35,577 bases of DNA from Gammaproteobacteria bacterium (lineage in GTDB: Bacteria > Pseudomonadota > Gammaproteobacteria > Chromatiales > Chromatiaceae): positions 1-35,577 of the forward strand of contig JAJRZI010000002.1 of assembly GCA_024275295.1 (NCBI GenBank), written 5' to 3'. Under the pieces are notes generated by a model. The model made no database searches, had not been told where the DNA came from, and saw nothing but the letters and a program-made list of their open reading frames with translations. The translations under genes were made by a program, and so were the position numbers. Positions 1-8,421 of this stretch are shown piece after piece. Within the stretch, counting starts at the first letter, position 1, and each line of letters starts with the position of its first letter.

Positions 1-9
1 CCCGAAGGG

Positions 10-105
10 TTGGCCTGTCAGCATTCATGGCCGCGTTGCGCCTCTTGCTAAGGACTAAGGCCATTAGCTGCGAGGCGCGCCTTGCCCTGAACGCTGACAG
101 ACCAA
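10..105. repeat. Long imperfect palindrome (REP/MITE-like hairpin)
   Basis: Two arms of about 42 nt (10-51 and 64-105) are near reverse complements around a 12-nt centre. The outer parts TTGGCCTGTCAGC (10-22) and GCTGACAGACCAA (93-105) pair with one mismatch. Inner blocks GCGCCTC (38-44) with GAGGCGC (72-78), and GCTAA (47-51) with TTAGC (64-68), also pair, with a one-base offset between blocks. No coding potential is apparent. The size and symmetry resemble dispersed palindromic repeats or a small non-autonomous element. It could also terminate a gene that lies left of the window, although no T-tract follows. No second copy was found in this window. Confidence 0.6.
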
Positions 106-156
106 CTGAGTCCGTCAATATAACCTGGACGGTGTACTAGTAAAAATCAGCTCAGC

Positions 157-162
157 AGGAGG
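157..162 (+). promoter_or_regulatory. Ribosome binding site of idi
   Basis: A perfect AGGAGG lies 4 nt before the ATG at 167. It fixes that start and suggests efficient translation. Confidence 0.75.
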
Positions 163-166
163 AAAA

Positions 167-688
167 ATGGATCTCATCACGCTTACAGATCAGCATGGAA
201 ACAAAATTGGATCAGCAGAAAAAATAGCCGCACACCATAATGGCGGCCAACTGCATCTTGCCTTTTCCATTTTTATCTTTAACAAAAAAAATGAGCTGCT
301 ACTTCAGAAACGCGCCGCATGCAAGTATCACTTCGCCAACCTATGGTCCAACACCTGCTGCGGACACCCCATACCAGGAGAAGAGATAATTGCTGCTGCC
401 CAACGACGGCTCGTCGAGGAGTTTGGATTCTCAACAAAACTACAGCAGCGCTTTACCCTGATGTATGAAGCATATGATGAAAAGACAGAACTCACCGAAA
501 AAGAGTTCTTACATATCCTTATCGGCAACAGCAATAAACAGCCATCACCTGACCCCACTGAGATTGGCGACTGGCGACTGGCAACACTAAACAATATTAA
601 AGCGGAACTTGATACGACACCCGAAAACTATACGCCATGGTTTCGCTTGATAATTAAGCGACTACTGACATCGGAGCAGATGGCTTAG
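167..688 (+). CDS. idi: Isopentenyl-diphosphate delta-isomerase, type I
   Basis: Interconverts isopentenyl and dimethylallyl diphosphate in the cytoplasm to balance the C5 units for isoprenoid synthesis. The 173-aa Nudix-fold protein has the usual length. Motifs match the type I enzyme: H23 and H30 in the HLAFS region, the catalytic Cys in SNTCCGHP (C65) with H67, acidic residues E111 and E113 in TEKEF, and a C-terminal YTPWF. These correspond to E. coli H25, H32, C67, H69, E114 and E116. The gene stands alone behind a palindromic repeat, with no isoprenoid or carotenoid gene next to it, and converges on prsT 28 bp away without an obvious terminator. Type I Idi is patchily distributed in gammaproteobacteria that use the MEP pathway, so transfer is possible but not shown. 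Confidence 0.95.
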   Translation: MDLITLTDQHGNKIGSAEKIAAHHNGGQLHLAFSIFIFNKKNELLLQKRAACKYHFANLWSNTCCGHPIPGEEIIAAAQRRLVEEFGFSTKLQQRFTLMYEAYDEKTELTEKEFLHILIGNSNKQPSPDPTEIGDWRLATLNNIKAELDTTPENYTPWFRLIIKRLLTSEQMA

Positions 689-716
689 CCCACTGCTCAC
701 TCTTAAGCGATCATTT

Positions 717-3398
717 TTATTTCAGCTGATCAAGTAACTTTCGAACCTCTTTTGCAACAGCTGATTTAGGATAGTCACGAATATTCCTTTTCAACATCTT
801 TATTGCCTCCTCACCACGTCCAACCTTATGTAGCGCATAAGCCACATGGTAGGCGATCTCTGGATTTGTCGGTGCACTTACAAACGCTTGCTGAAGCATT
901 TGCAAGCCTTTCTCCTGCTCACCAAATTGCAACAGTATCCACCCATAGGTATCTACAATTTCAGGGGTTTCAGGTGCCAGTTCATAGGCCTTTTTGCTCA
1001 GCACTATGGCTTTTTTATCGCCTTTTGTTTGATACAGCCATGCCAGGTTATTGAGTATCAATAGATTTTCTGGTGCTAGCTTATGCACCTTTTGATAGGT
1101 ATTGATTGCTTTTAAATCCTGTTTCATCGACTGATATTGCATGCCTAACATACTCAGTACGGCAACATTATCAGGCTCTGCCTTTAACCAGTCATTCAGG
1201 GTTGCAACCGATTTATCAGGCTTACCAATGGCACTGTATTGTCTGGCAAGAATGGTTGTAAGCCGGGCAGAAGGTTGTGCCTTATAACCTTTTGCATACA
1301 TCTCTGTAGCTTTTTCCGGTTGTTTTCTGTTTTGGAATACCGCAGCACTTATCTCATAACCAGCCGATAGTTCAGGATGATTTTTGATGATGACATCAGC
1401 CAGTCTTGAGGCTTTATCATATTTACGGCTCTTCAGCTCCAAACCCGCCAATATAATCCTGGCTTGGGTAAAGTCTTCTTTTAGTTTTAATGCCTGTTTT
1501 AAACTTGCCCGTGCATTTTTTTTCTCATCCCCCATTAATTGCGCACGCGCCAACAGTAGCCATAAACCAGGGGCTGTAGCTTGTTGCTCAGTCAGGATTT
1601 CATAATTACGAATAGCACTGTTAATCTCTCCAGCAGCCAACTGCGCATCGGCAACAATTTTTAACACATTTGGATTCTTAGGGAATTTTTGTGACAGTGT
1701 ATTGGCCAATGGCAGTGCTTTGAGTGGTTTCTTGAGATTCAAGTAGTAACTGGTCAACGCCATACCCGGCTGAGGAAGTTCGGGATTAAGTTGATATGCT
1801 TTTTTCAGCCATTTCTCAACATCTTCATGCTTCCCTTCTTTTGCAGCCAGATCCGCCATACCCAGCAGTGCACCAAGGTGCTTTTCTGATTTTGACAGGA
1901 TTCTTTGGTACCGCCGTTCCATGGCTTCACTGTCTTTGTTGGCAAAATCAATTCGAACCAGATTCATCTCTGCGGTAAAAAAATCGGGATCAATAGCAAG
2001 TGCTTTATTAAACCGCTTTGATGCCAGCTCAGTATCGCCTTTATAGAGATAGGCCAATCCCGTCAGATTAAAAGGTATCGGACTTTTAGGCATTCTTTTT
2101 TCCAGTGCCTTACTTGCCTCCAGGGCCTTTTCATACTCCTTTTTCTGAAGGTGTGAAAGCACTAGCAATATATCTGCCTGAACAACACCCTGCCCCAGAT
2201 CCACTGCTGATTTCAGCTCAGTTATCGCCTCTTCTGTTTCACCGCGAGCCAGCAGACTCATTGCCAGCTCTGTGCGCAATATCGCCAGATCGGGTTCGAT
2301 GGCAATCGCTTTGCTGAGCATCTCTGCGCCTTTTTCCTGCTCACCGCTGTGCAGATAGGCGCTACCCAATAACGCCATCAACTGCGGGTCATCGGCATGC
2401 TTTGCTAAAGCCTGTTCCAGAACCTCAATAGCCGCTTTGGGTTGCTTCAGCTTCATTCTGGTTGCTGCCAAAAGCTTAGCCGCCTGGATATTTTCAGGCA
2501 TTGCAGCAGCAACGCCTGATAAATATTTCTCTGCTGTCTCCAGATCACCCTTCGCATAACTGGTCATTCCATATAACCACTGACTCTGGATATGGTTTGG
2601 ATTATTACGTAGCGCCAATTGCAGCAGCTCCGCCGCCTTGTCATAATCTTTACTCTCAAATGCCAACAGGGCTCTCAAATATTGAGCAGCCGGACTATTG
2701 GGGAATTGCTTCTCTACAATATCCAGGTCTTCAGGGACACGATCAAACTCTCCTTTTGCCAGGCGGATAGTGGCCCTGACAAGACGAGCCTGCAGGTGTT
2801 TTGGATTAATGGTGATTATTTTTGTAAAGTCCTTTTCAGCCTGGTCAAGTTCACGCGCCTGCCGCGCCAGACCTCCGCGAATCATCAGCGCCCTGATATT
2901 TTTAGGCTCCTTCTCCAACACCTGATTGACCAATGTTACAGCCTCTTCACGCTGATCCCGCTTTACTGCCAGCTGCGCCATGGCTAGCAGTGATGAACTG
3001 TTTTCCGGATCCAGCTCACGTGAGGCTTTGTAGGCTTTTTCAGCCTGTTCCAACTTATCAAGCCCTTGGTAGGCCAGCCCCCTTATAATCAGCAATTCAG
3101 CTTTATATTTGCCCGCATCATCGGCACCCGGTTTTACTGTTTCAAGCACCTCCTTATATTTCCTCTGCAGCAATAATGCTTGCCCCATCCCTTTTAACCA
3201 TCGGTTCTGAGCAACATGCAGCTTGGCCACACGCCGAAACTCCTTCTCGGCTGAAGGGGCATCAGCCACTTTAAGATAGATATTACCCAGCATAATTCGG
3301 GCTTCAACATGCATGGGTTCGCGCTGCAGCACATTTTTCAGCTCGATAACCGCCGACCTCACTTTACCCTCAGCCAGGTATTTTTCAGCTTTATCCAC
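717..3398 (-). CDS. prsT: PEP-CTERM/XrtA-system TPR-repeat protein PrsT, apparently separated from its signal peptide by a stop codon
   Basis: Long tetratricopeptide-repeat protein (893 codons from GTG 3398), made almost entirely of about 34-residue helical repeats such as AEKYLAEGKVRSAVIELKNVL and AWLYQTKGDKKAI. It matches the PEP-CTERM-system TPR family PrsT in size, in its opening AEKYLxxGKxxxAVIELKN and in its position behind prsK and prsR. Its role is thought to be periplasmic or outer-membrane scaffolding in exosortase-dependent polymer and protein export; the exact function is unsettled. The GTG at 3398 has no Shine-Dalgarno sequence. Reading upstream in frame gives Y, then TAG (3402-3404), then a complete signal peptide back to ATG 3497. 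The intended gene is therefore probably 717-3497 (927 codons) with one nonsense codon. As written, the TPR part would have no export signal. The rest of the frame is open, so the lesion is recent, an assembly error, or read through. Confidence 0.85.
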   Translation of the reverse strand: MDKAEKYLAEGKVRSAVIELKNVLQREPMHVEARIMLGNIYLKVADAPSAEKEFRRVAKLHVAQNRWLKGMGQALLLQRKYKEVLETVKPGADDAGKYKAELLIIRGLAYQGLDKLEQAEKAYKASRELDPENSSSLLAMAQLAVKRDQREEAVTLVNQVLEKEPKNIRALMIRGGLARQARELDQAEKDFTKIITINPKHLQARLVRATIRLAKGEFDRVPEDLDIVEKQFPNSPAAQYLRALLAFESKDYDKAAELLQLALRNNPNHIQSQWLYGMTSYAKGDLETAEKYLSGVAAAMPENIQAAKLLAATRMKLKQPKAAIEVLEQALAKHADDPQLMALLGSAYLHSGEQEKGAEMLSKAIAIEPDLAILRTELAMSLLARGETEEAITELKSAVDLGQGVVQADILLVLSHLQKKEYEKALEASKALEKRMPKSPIPFNLTGLAYLYKGDTELASKRFNKALAIDPDFFTAEMNLVRIDFANKDSEAMERRYQRILSKSEKHLGALLGMADLAAKEGKHEDVEKWLKKAYQLNPELPQPGMALTSYYLNLKKPLKALPLANTLSQKFPKNPNVLKIVADAQLAAGEINSAIRNYEILTEQQATAPGLWLLLARAQLMGDEKKNARASLKQALKLKEDFTQARIILAGLELKSRKYDKASRLADVIIKNHPELSAGYEISAAVFQNRKQPEKATEMYAKGYKAQPSARLTTILARQYSAIGKPDKSVATLNDWLKAEPDNVAVLSMLGMQYQSMKQDLKAINTYQKVHKLAPENLLILNNLAWLYQTKGDKKAIVLSKKAYELAPETPEIVDTYGWILLQFGEQEKGLQMLQQAFVSAPTNPEIAYHVAYALHKVGRGEEAIKMLKRNIRDYPKSAVAKEVRKLLDQLK

Positions 3399-3401
3399 AT
3401 A

Positions 3402-3497
3402 CTACTGCACATTGGGTGCAGCCAATAGATTGACCGGAAGCGTTAGAAATAGAGTGAGCAGAATAAATTTATGCCACAGCATGGCGTGCTTAATCAT
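3402..3497 (-). other. Signal-peptide segment of prsT ending at an in-frame amber codon
   Basis: Starting at ATG 3497, 31 codons encode MIKHAM followed by a hydrophobic stretch (FILLTLFLTLPVNLLA) and APNVQ, then TAG at 3402-3404. The next codons (Y, V, D, K) run straight into PrsT. GGAAGG lies about 8 nt before the ATG and serves as its ribosome binding site. Lys and His residues precede the hydrophobic core and LLA-A looks like a signal peptidase I site. There is no lipobox cysteine, unlike the lipoprotein signal peptides usual for PrsT. A single C-to-T change from CAG (Gln) would create this TAG. Confidence 0.7.
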
Positions 3498-3536
3498 TTG
3501 TACTTACCTTCCAAAGTTGACGGCTTGCTAATCCGG

Positions 3537-4892
3537 TTAGATTTCAAGTTTATATTTACGCACCAGGTTATAGAGGGTTGGGCGTGTCACCCCTAACATT
3601 TCAGCCGTGCGAGATACATTATTATCAGTGTGCCCAAGCGCACGCAGCACGGCCCTGCGCTCGGCCTCTTCTCTCACTTCACGCAGATTGAAAGGCGCTA
3701 CTTCAATATCCAGATCTGCAAGCTCAAGATCCTCAGACGTTATCTGCATCGTATCTGCCATAACCAGCGCACGCTTGACCCGGTTTTCCAACTCACGCAC
3801 ATTGCCTGGCCATCTGTAGTTTTCAATGGCCTCTAAAGCCACTTTTGAAAATTCATGCGCAGGCAGATTTAACTCTTGCATAAAACGCTGCAAAAAGGCA
3901 CGAGCCAGCACCACAGCATCCCCCTGCCTCTCTCGTAGCGGTGGCACCGTGATGGTGGCTTCATTAACCCGATAATAGAGATCTTCCCGAAATCCACCCT
4001 TTTTTATCTGTTCAAGAAGATCCTGATGGGTGGCGCAGACCACCCGCACATCAACCTCAATTTCACGCCTGCCACCAACACGTTCAATCACTCTCTCCTG
4101 CAAAAAGCGTAATAACTTTGCCTGAAGAGGCAGAGACAGATCACCGATCTCATCCAAAAAAAGCATACCGCCATCAGCATGCTCAATCTTGCCGGGCGTT
4201 GTCTTGGCCGCACCGGTAAAGGCACCTTTTTCATAGCCAAACAGCTCACTCTCCAGCAGATTTTCTGGAATTGCTGCACAGTTGATTGCGACCAACCGTT
4301 TATCTGAACGATCACTCAGGCGATGCAGTGCTTTTACCAACACCTCTTTGCCTGTTCCGCTTTCACCCAGCAGCAGTGTGGATACATTGGTTGGCGCCAG
4401 TTTTTCTATAGAACGGCAGACCTTTAACATCTCAGGGCTTGCTGCAATCAAGCCCTCTAATGGCATTGCGGCCTGTTGCTCCTCCAACTGACGGTTCTGT
4501 TGTTCCAGATGGTATAGCCGTACGGCCCGTTCTAAAACCAGGTTCAGGAGATCAGGGTCAATCGGCTTTTCATAAAAATCATAGGCCCCTAGGCCGATGG
4601 CTCTGACAGCATTGTTGCGGTCGTTGTGGCCGGTGACAACGATCACCTTGGTATCTGGAGCCAATGCCAGTATCTCCTCCAGCGTTGCAAAACCCTCACT
4701 GGTTCCACCAGGGTCTGGAGGCAGCCCAAGGTCAAGGGTGACGACACTGGGTTCAAATCTGCGCAATTGGGCAAGCGCTGTCGTTCGATCAGCGGCCACC
4801 TCAATCTCAAAGCCTTCGAAGCTCCAACGCAATTGCCCCTGCAGCCCTGGATCATCCTCAACAATAAGCAGTTTTTTTGGTCTGTCGCTCAA
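3537..4892 (-). CDS. prsR: PEP-CTERM-box sigma-54-dependent response regulator PrsR
   Basis: 451-aa NtrC-type activator. The receiver domain (about 5-125) has acidic E12, D13 and D14, phospho-acceptor D54, T87 and K109. The AAA+ domain (about 147-385) has Walker A GESGTGKE (176-183), the sigma-54-contacting loop GAFTGA (223-228) and Walker B LFLDE (244-248). A Fis-type helix-turn-helix ends the protein (NNVSRTAEMLGVTRPTLYNLVRKYK). The double-proline GLPPDPGG after D54 is characteristic of the PrsR family. It is expected to be phosphorylated by PrsK and to switch on RpoN-dependent genes of the PEP-CTERM/exosortase regulon. Its ATG overlaps the prsK stop by 4 bp (ATGA), so the two are translationally coupled; prsT follows 39 bp downstream. 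Confidence 0.93.
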   Translation of the reverse strand: MSDRPKKLLIVEDDPGLQGQLRWSFEGFEIEVAADRTTALAQLRRFEPSVVTLDLGLPPDPGGTSEGFATLEEILALAPDTKVIVVTGHNDRNNAVRAIGLGAYDFYEKPIDPDLLNLVLERAVRLYHLEQQNRQLEEQQAAMPLEGLIAASPEMLKVCRSIEKLAPTNVSTLLLGESGTGKEVLVKALHRLSDRSDKRLVAINCAAIPENLLESELFGYEKGAFTGAAKTTPGKIEHADGGMLFLDEIGDLSLPLQAKLLRFLQERVIERVGGRREIEVDVRVVCATHQDLLEQIKKGGFREDLYYRVNEATITVPPLRERQGDAVVLARAFLQRFMQELNLPAHEFSKVALEAIENYRWPGNVRELENRVKRALVMADTMQITSEDLELADLDIEVAPFNLREVREEAERRAVLRALGHTDNNVSRTAEMLGVTRPTLYNLVRKYKLEI

Positions 4893-6985
4893 GTTATTGC
4901 CTTCTGTTTGTCAGTGAACATAGTCTGTGCCAATGGCAGTACCATCGTGAAAACAGTCCCAACATCAGGCCTGCTGGAGACCAACACCTGCCCCCCAATG
5001 GCATTCACGAATTCACGGCACTCATATGCCCCTATCCCCATGCCCGTAAGGCCTTTGGTTGAGTCAAATGGACGAAACAGACGCTCCCTGATAAATGTCT
5101 CATCCATGCCTGAACCCGTATCATGCACCTCCACTATAGCCTGCCCGGATTCAGAATGCAGCCTGATCTCAACGCTGCCATCCGATGGTGTTGCATCCTG
5201 GGCATTCTGTATTACATGCCCAAAGACAGCACCCATGCGATCCCTGTAAGCAAGAATCATAACCTCTTCGCCTGTTCCTTTGAAAACAGGCGCAGGCTTC
5301 TGACTGGAGCGCTCCAGAACCAGATCACGCAGCATGCCATTGAGTTCTACTTGAGATCGGTTATCCCCAGGCATCGCACTACGCATTTGCGCCATTAACC
5401 GGCTCATCTTGGATACTGAGTTATCAATCGTGTGCATGGCATCATCAATAAATGCAGGATTATTTTTATGTCGAACCGCATTCTTTGTAACCAACGAGAG
5501 TTGTGCAATCAGGTTCTTCAGATCGTGGATCACAAATGCAGACAGGCGGTTGAATCCTTCAAACTGCTGAGCCTCGGCCAAAGCCATCGCGGCCCTGTTC
5601 AAGGCCAGATAGCTGGCAACCTGGCAACCTGCTGTTTTGAGCAGATCCATATTCTCCCAATTCAGGGGATGCTTCACCCGTGGCGTGGCCAGCAGCACAA
5701 AACCCTGTAGCTTTGTATCGTGCTGCAATGGAACCAATAGCCAGGCACGCTCCAGCTTTAGCAACCAACCAGGCAGCTCCAAATCTGCATAAAAGGAGGG
5801 GGCTTCACGGTACTCTTCGAGGTCAACCACCCACTGCCGTTGCTCAAGGAAGCACATGAGTGATGCCAGCCCGGAGCTTCCCTCGACGCCCACTTCGGGC
5901 AGATTCCAATGGGCCACATTACTGTATGCGCCATTATCCTCCCGCAACCAAAGCAGACCACCTGGACTTTCAACTATACCTGCCATAGCTGATATGGCCC
6001 GCTCTTGCAGGGGCCTGTGCCCCTCTTCACCCGACAGGATATTTATCAGGCAAAGCCACTCTTCACGATAGTCATAGCGATAGTTGAAAAAGTGCTTATT
6101 TAAAAAAACCTTTACCTTGGCCCTTAAAGAGCCTGAAAAAAAGATAGCCAGCAGTGCAATACCTGCAGCAAACAGGAAGGTAATTTGAAGTATTGCCCCC
6201 CATTCCCCGCCGTATAGCTTGACGTAGTAGCCAGCCACCGCCATCAGCAGCATATAGAGGCCCGCGCCAAACAACGAGGTGGTATGAAAGACCATGCGCC
6301 GGGAGACAAACAGATCAACTGACCATTGAGGATTACGCGCAGAGGCCACAGCGATCAGCGGCACAATCAGGGCATTGACAGCACCTCTGGCATACCAGAT
6401 ATCACCATCAATTCGCCTGAACAGCAGGGCATCAGAGAACAGATAAAAATCAAAGACGAACAGACCACCCAGCCCCAGGCAGAGATATTTTATGCCCCAT
6501 CTCTCATCAGCAGGGGTATTTCTAAACAGCTGTTCGATCAAGACCACGCCACACAGGGCGAGCAACACCTGGCCTAAAAACCGCAGGTCAAAGCCAAGAT
6601 TAAAATAGGGGATCTCAGTATTAAACAGCAGGAAATCATCAAAGGGGATAATCAGGAGGATACAGAGAAGAACAACCAGTGTCCGAACAATCTTCAGTGA
6701 TTTTGTGTACGCGCTCTGCTGCTCTGCCGATGGCAACAGCAACCTTATCAGGAAAGCCAGCCATGCAAGTGTGCGCAGCACCTCCGCAGCCCAAACCAGC
6801 GCCACAGGTATGATTTGATAGGCTGCCTGTATGGCTAAAACCGCAGCCCATATCGATGTAATCAGTGCTGCAAACAGCAGCATGCCACCTTGGGTTTTAC
6901 CTCGCCAGCTCGTTATCAGCAATACAGCAAGGATAAAGAATGCGAATGCAGCGGCTGAATAGCCTAAAACCCCAAATTCCAACAT
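4889..6985 (-). CDS. prsK: PEP-CTERM/XrtA-system membrane histidine kinase PrsK
   Basis: 698-aa sensor kinase. The N-terminal third (about 1-290) is a series of hydrophobic helices, giving a multi-pass membrane sensor. A GAF-like region follows (about 310-465), then the phospho-acceptor segment FVIHDLKN with H487, and an ATPase domain with an N box (NAQDATPSDG), a G1 box (DTGSGMDE) and STKGLTGMGIGAYECREFV near the C terminus. HDLKN and the GAYECREFV ending are typical of PrsK. It forms a two-component pair with PrsR, which overlaps its stop codon by 4 bp. The signal sensed is unknown. The sugar transferase gene ends 47 bp upstream on the same strand, so all four genes probably share a transcript. 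Confidence 0.93.
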   Translation of the reverse strand: MLEFGVLGYSAAAFAFFILAVLLITSWRGKTQGGMLLFAALITSIWAAVLAIQAAYQIIPVALVWAAEVLRTLAWLAFLIRLLLPSAEQQSAYTKSLKIVRTLVVLLCILLIIPFDDFLLFNTEIPYFNLGFDLRFLGQVLLALCGVVLIEQLFRNTPADERWGIKYLCLGLGGLFVFDFYLFSDALLFRRIDGDIWYARGAVNALIVPLIAVASARNPQWSVDLFVSRRMVFHTTSLFGAGLYMLLMAVAGYYVKLYGGEWGAILQITFLFAAGIALLAIFFSGSLRAKVKVFLNKHFFNYRYDYREEWLCLINILSGEEGHRPLQERAISAMAGIVESPGGLLWLREDNGAYSNVAHWNLPEVGVEGSSGLASLMCFLEQRQWVVDLEEYREAPSFYADLELPGWLLKLERAWLLVPLQHDTKLQGFVLLATPRVKHPLNWENMDLLKTAGCQVASYLALNRAAMALAEAQQFEGFNRLSAFVIHDLKNLIAQLSLVTKNAVRHKNNPAFIDDAMHTIDNSVSKMSRLMAQMRSAMPGDNRSQVELNGMLRDLVLERSSQKPAPVFKGTGEEVMILAYRDRMGAVFGHVIQNAQDATPSDGSVEIRLHSESGQAIVEVHDTGSGMDETFIRERLFRPFDSTKGLTGMGIGAYECREFVNAIGGQVLVSSRPDVGTVFTMVLPLAQTMFTDKQKAIT

Positions 6986-7032
6986 TTATTACGGCATATC
7001 CATATCAATATTTTTAACACCGGCACAAAGCA

Positions 7033-8421
7033 CTATTGCGCACCTTTGCCAAACAATACAACCTCAACGGTCTGGATCAGTACATTCAAATCAAGGAAGA
7101 GGCTGGCATTTTTTACATAGTAGAGATCGTACTCCAGCTTGCGTCGTGCATCCTCTGTTGTAGCGCCGTATGGATACCGCAATTGCGCCCAACCTGTCAC
7201 ACCGGGTTTCATACGGTGGCGCTCATGATAGTAAGGAATATCCTCAGATAGCTGATCAACAAATTCCGGCCGTTCCGGGCGTGGACCAACCATACTCATA
7301 TCACCCACCAGGACATTGGCCAATTGTGGTAATTCATCCAGTCTTGTCTTGCGCATAATGCGCCCCAAAACTGTCACCCGTGAGTCATTTCTTGTTGCCC
7401 AACGCGCAACACCATCAGCCTCTGCATCTGTACGCATGCTTCTGAACTTATAGACGTTGAAGGGTTTTCCATTTTGCCCAACCCGAACCTGTTTAAAAAA
7501 AACCGGGTCTCGAAACCGCGAATCAATCAGACTGGCAATAGCGACCAACAACATGATGGGCGACAAACAGATCAGCATTAGAGCGCTCACAACAATATCC
7601 AGCAGACGTTTGCCATACTTTGCAAAAACCCCCATATTGAAGCCGTCCGAAAACAGTATCCAACTTGGGTAAAGAAGATCGATGTAGACACAGGCCGTCT
7701 CCTTCTCCAGGAACCCCAGCAGATCATAGACACGAATGCCACTCATCTTACAATCGATAATATCATCCACGGGCAGACGCCGACGCCGATCATCAACAGC
7801 CACTACGATTTCATCAATCCCCTCTTTGAAGGCCAGCGCCAATAGTGAATCACTCAGCTCAACCTGTCTCGACTTGGGAATGACATCATCCTTATCATGC
7901 AGATGCAGGAATTTTGCTATTGAAAAACCCACCCCCTCATTTTCCAGATCATATATCAAGCGGGCGTTCTTTCCTGTACCTAAAACCAGTAGCCTGTGTT
8001 TAAAGGCCTCGGCGCCAGCGATATGAATATAGATCTCTCTGATCAGCAACACCATGACAAAAGAGAACAGCAGCGCAAAGGCAAAGACACCCCGTCCAAG
8101 CGACAGCTCGGGAAAGACAAAAAAAGCCAGGGTTGAAGCCATCGAGGCAAACAGAAAAGCCAATCCAGTACGCAAAATAAGATCGGCCCTATCCTGAAGG
8201 CCACGTTGATACGCCCCCATTGACACCATCGATATCAACATGACAACAGCATATATTGCAGCAACTACCAATAGATGCTGCTCTAACAGTACCCGTTGAA
8301 GATGCCCTAATGGATACTGCACAAAATACCCGGCAAGCAATGCCAAAAAAAACAGCACCAACTCGACTACGCCGAGCAGTAGAAAGTGTCTTGATATATA
8401 ATGTCCGAATAACCTGACCAT
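7033..8421 (-). CDS. PEP-CTERM-system polyprenyl-phosphate sugar-1-phosphate transferase (TIGR03013/EpsB-like)
   Basis: 462-aa membrane enzyme of the WbaP/bacterial sugar transferase family. Four N-terminal helices (about 14-34, 50-71, 84-103, 112-131) lead to a Rossmann-like CoA-binding-type domain (about 143-240), then a membrane re-entrant helix (about 273-298) and the catalytic domain. Family motifs are KFRSMRTDAE (325-334), TRLDELPQL (359-367) and GDMSMVGPRPER (373-384). It should load the first sugar phosphate onto undecaprenyl phosphate at the inner membrane to begin an exopolysaccharide. The subfamily is the one usually found in exosortase/PEP-CTERM EPS loci, agreeing with prsK, prsR and prsT downstream. 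The sugar specificity cannot be read from sequence. It is the first gene of the operon. Confidence 0.88.
   Translation of the reverse strand: MVRLFGHYISRHFLLLGVVELVLFFLALLAGYFVQYPLGHLQRVLLEQHLLVVAAIYAVVMLISMVSMGAYQRGLQDRADLILRTGLAFLFASMASTLAFFVFPELSLGRGVFAFALLFSFVMVLLIREIYIHIAGAEAFKHRLLVLGTGKNARLIYDLENEGVGFSIAKFLHLHDKDDVIPKSRQVELSDSLLALAFKEGIDEIVVAVDDRRRRLPVDDIIDCKMSGIRVYDLLGFLEKETACVYIDLLYPSWILFSDGFNMGVFAKYGKRLLDIVVSALMLICLSPIMLLVAIASLIDSRFRDPVFFKQVRVGQNGKPFNVYKFRSMRTDAEADGVARWATRNDSRVTVLGRIMRKTRLDELPQLANVLVGDMSMVGPRPERPEFVDQLSEDIPYYHERHRMKPGVTGWAQLRYPYGATTEDARRKLEYDLYYVKNASLFLDLNVLIQTVEVVLFGKGAQ

Noticed and set aside
10-105. Palindrome considered as an integron attC site
   Set aside because: The ends GTTGGCC and GACCAAC do not fit the RYYYAAC/GTTRRRY core sites in position or orientation, and no integrase or cassette array is seen.
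131-140. 10-mer GGTGTACTAG shared by the idi upstream region and the insertion sequence border (35433-35442)
   Set aside because: A single 10-bp match is within chance for a window of this size; without a second IS end near 131 it is not evidence of a target duplication.
4626-5249. 207-codon frame antisense to prsR and prsK
   Set aside because: Shadow of two well-supported genes, with no ribosome binding site or family resemblance.
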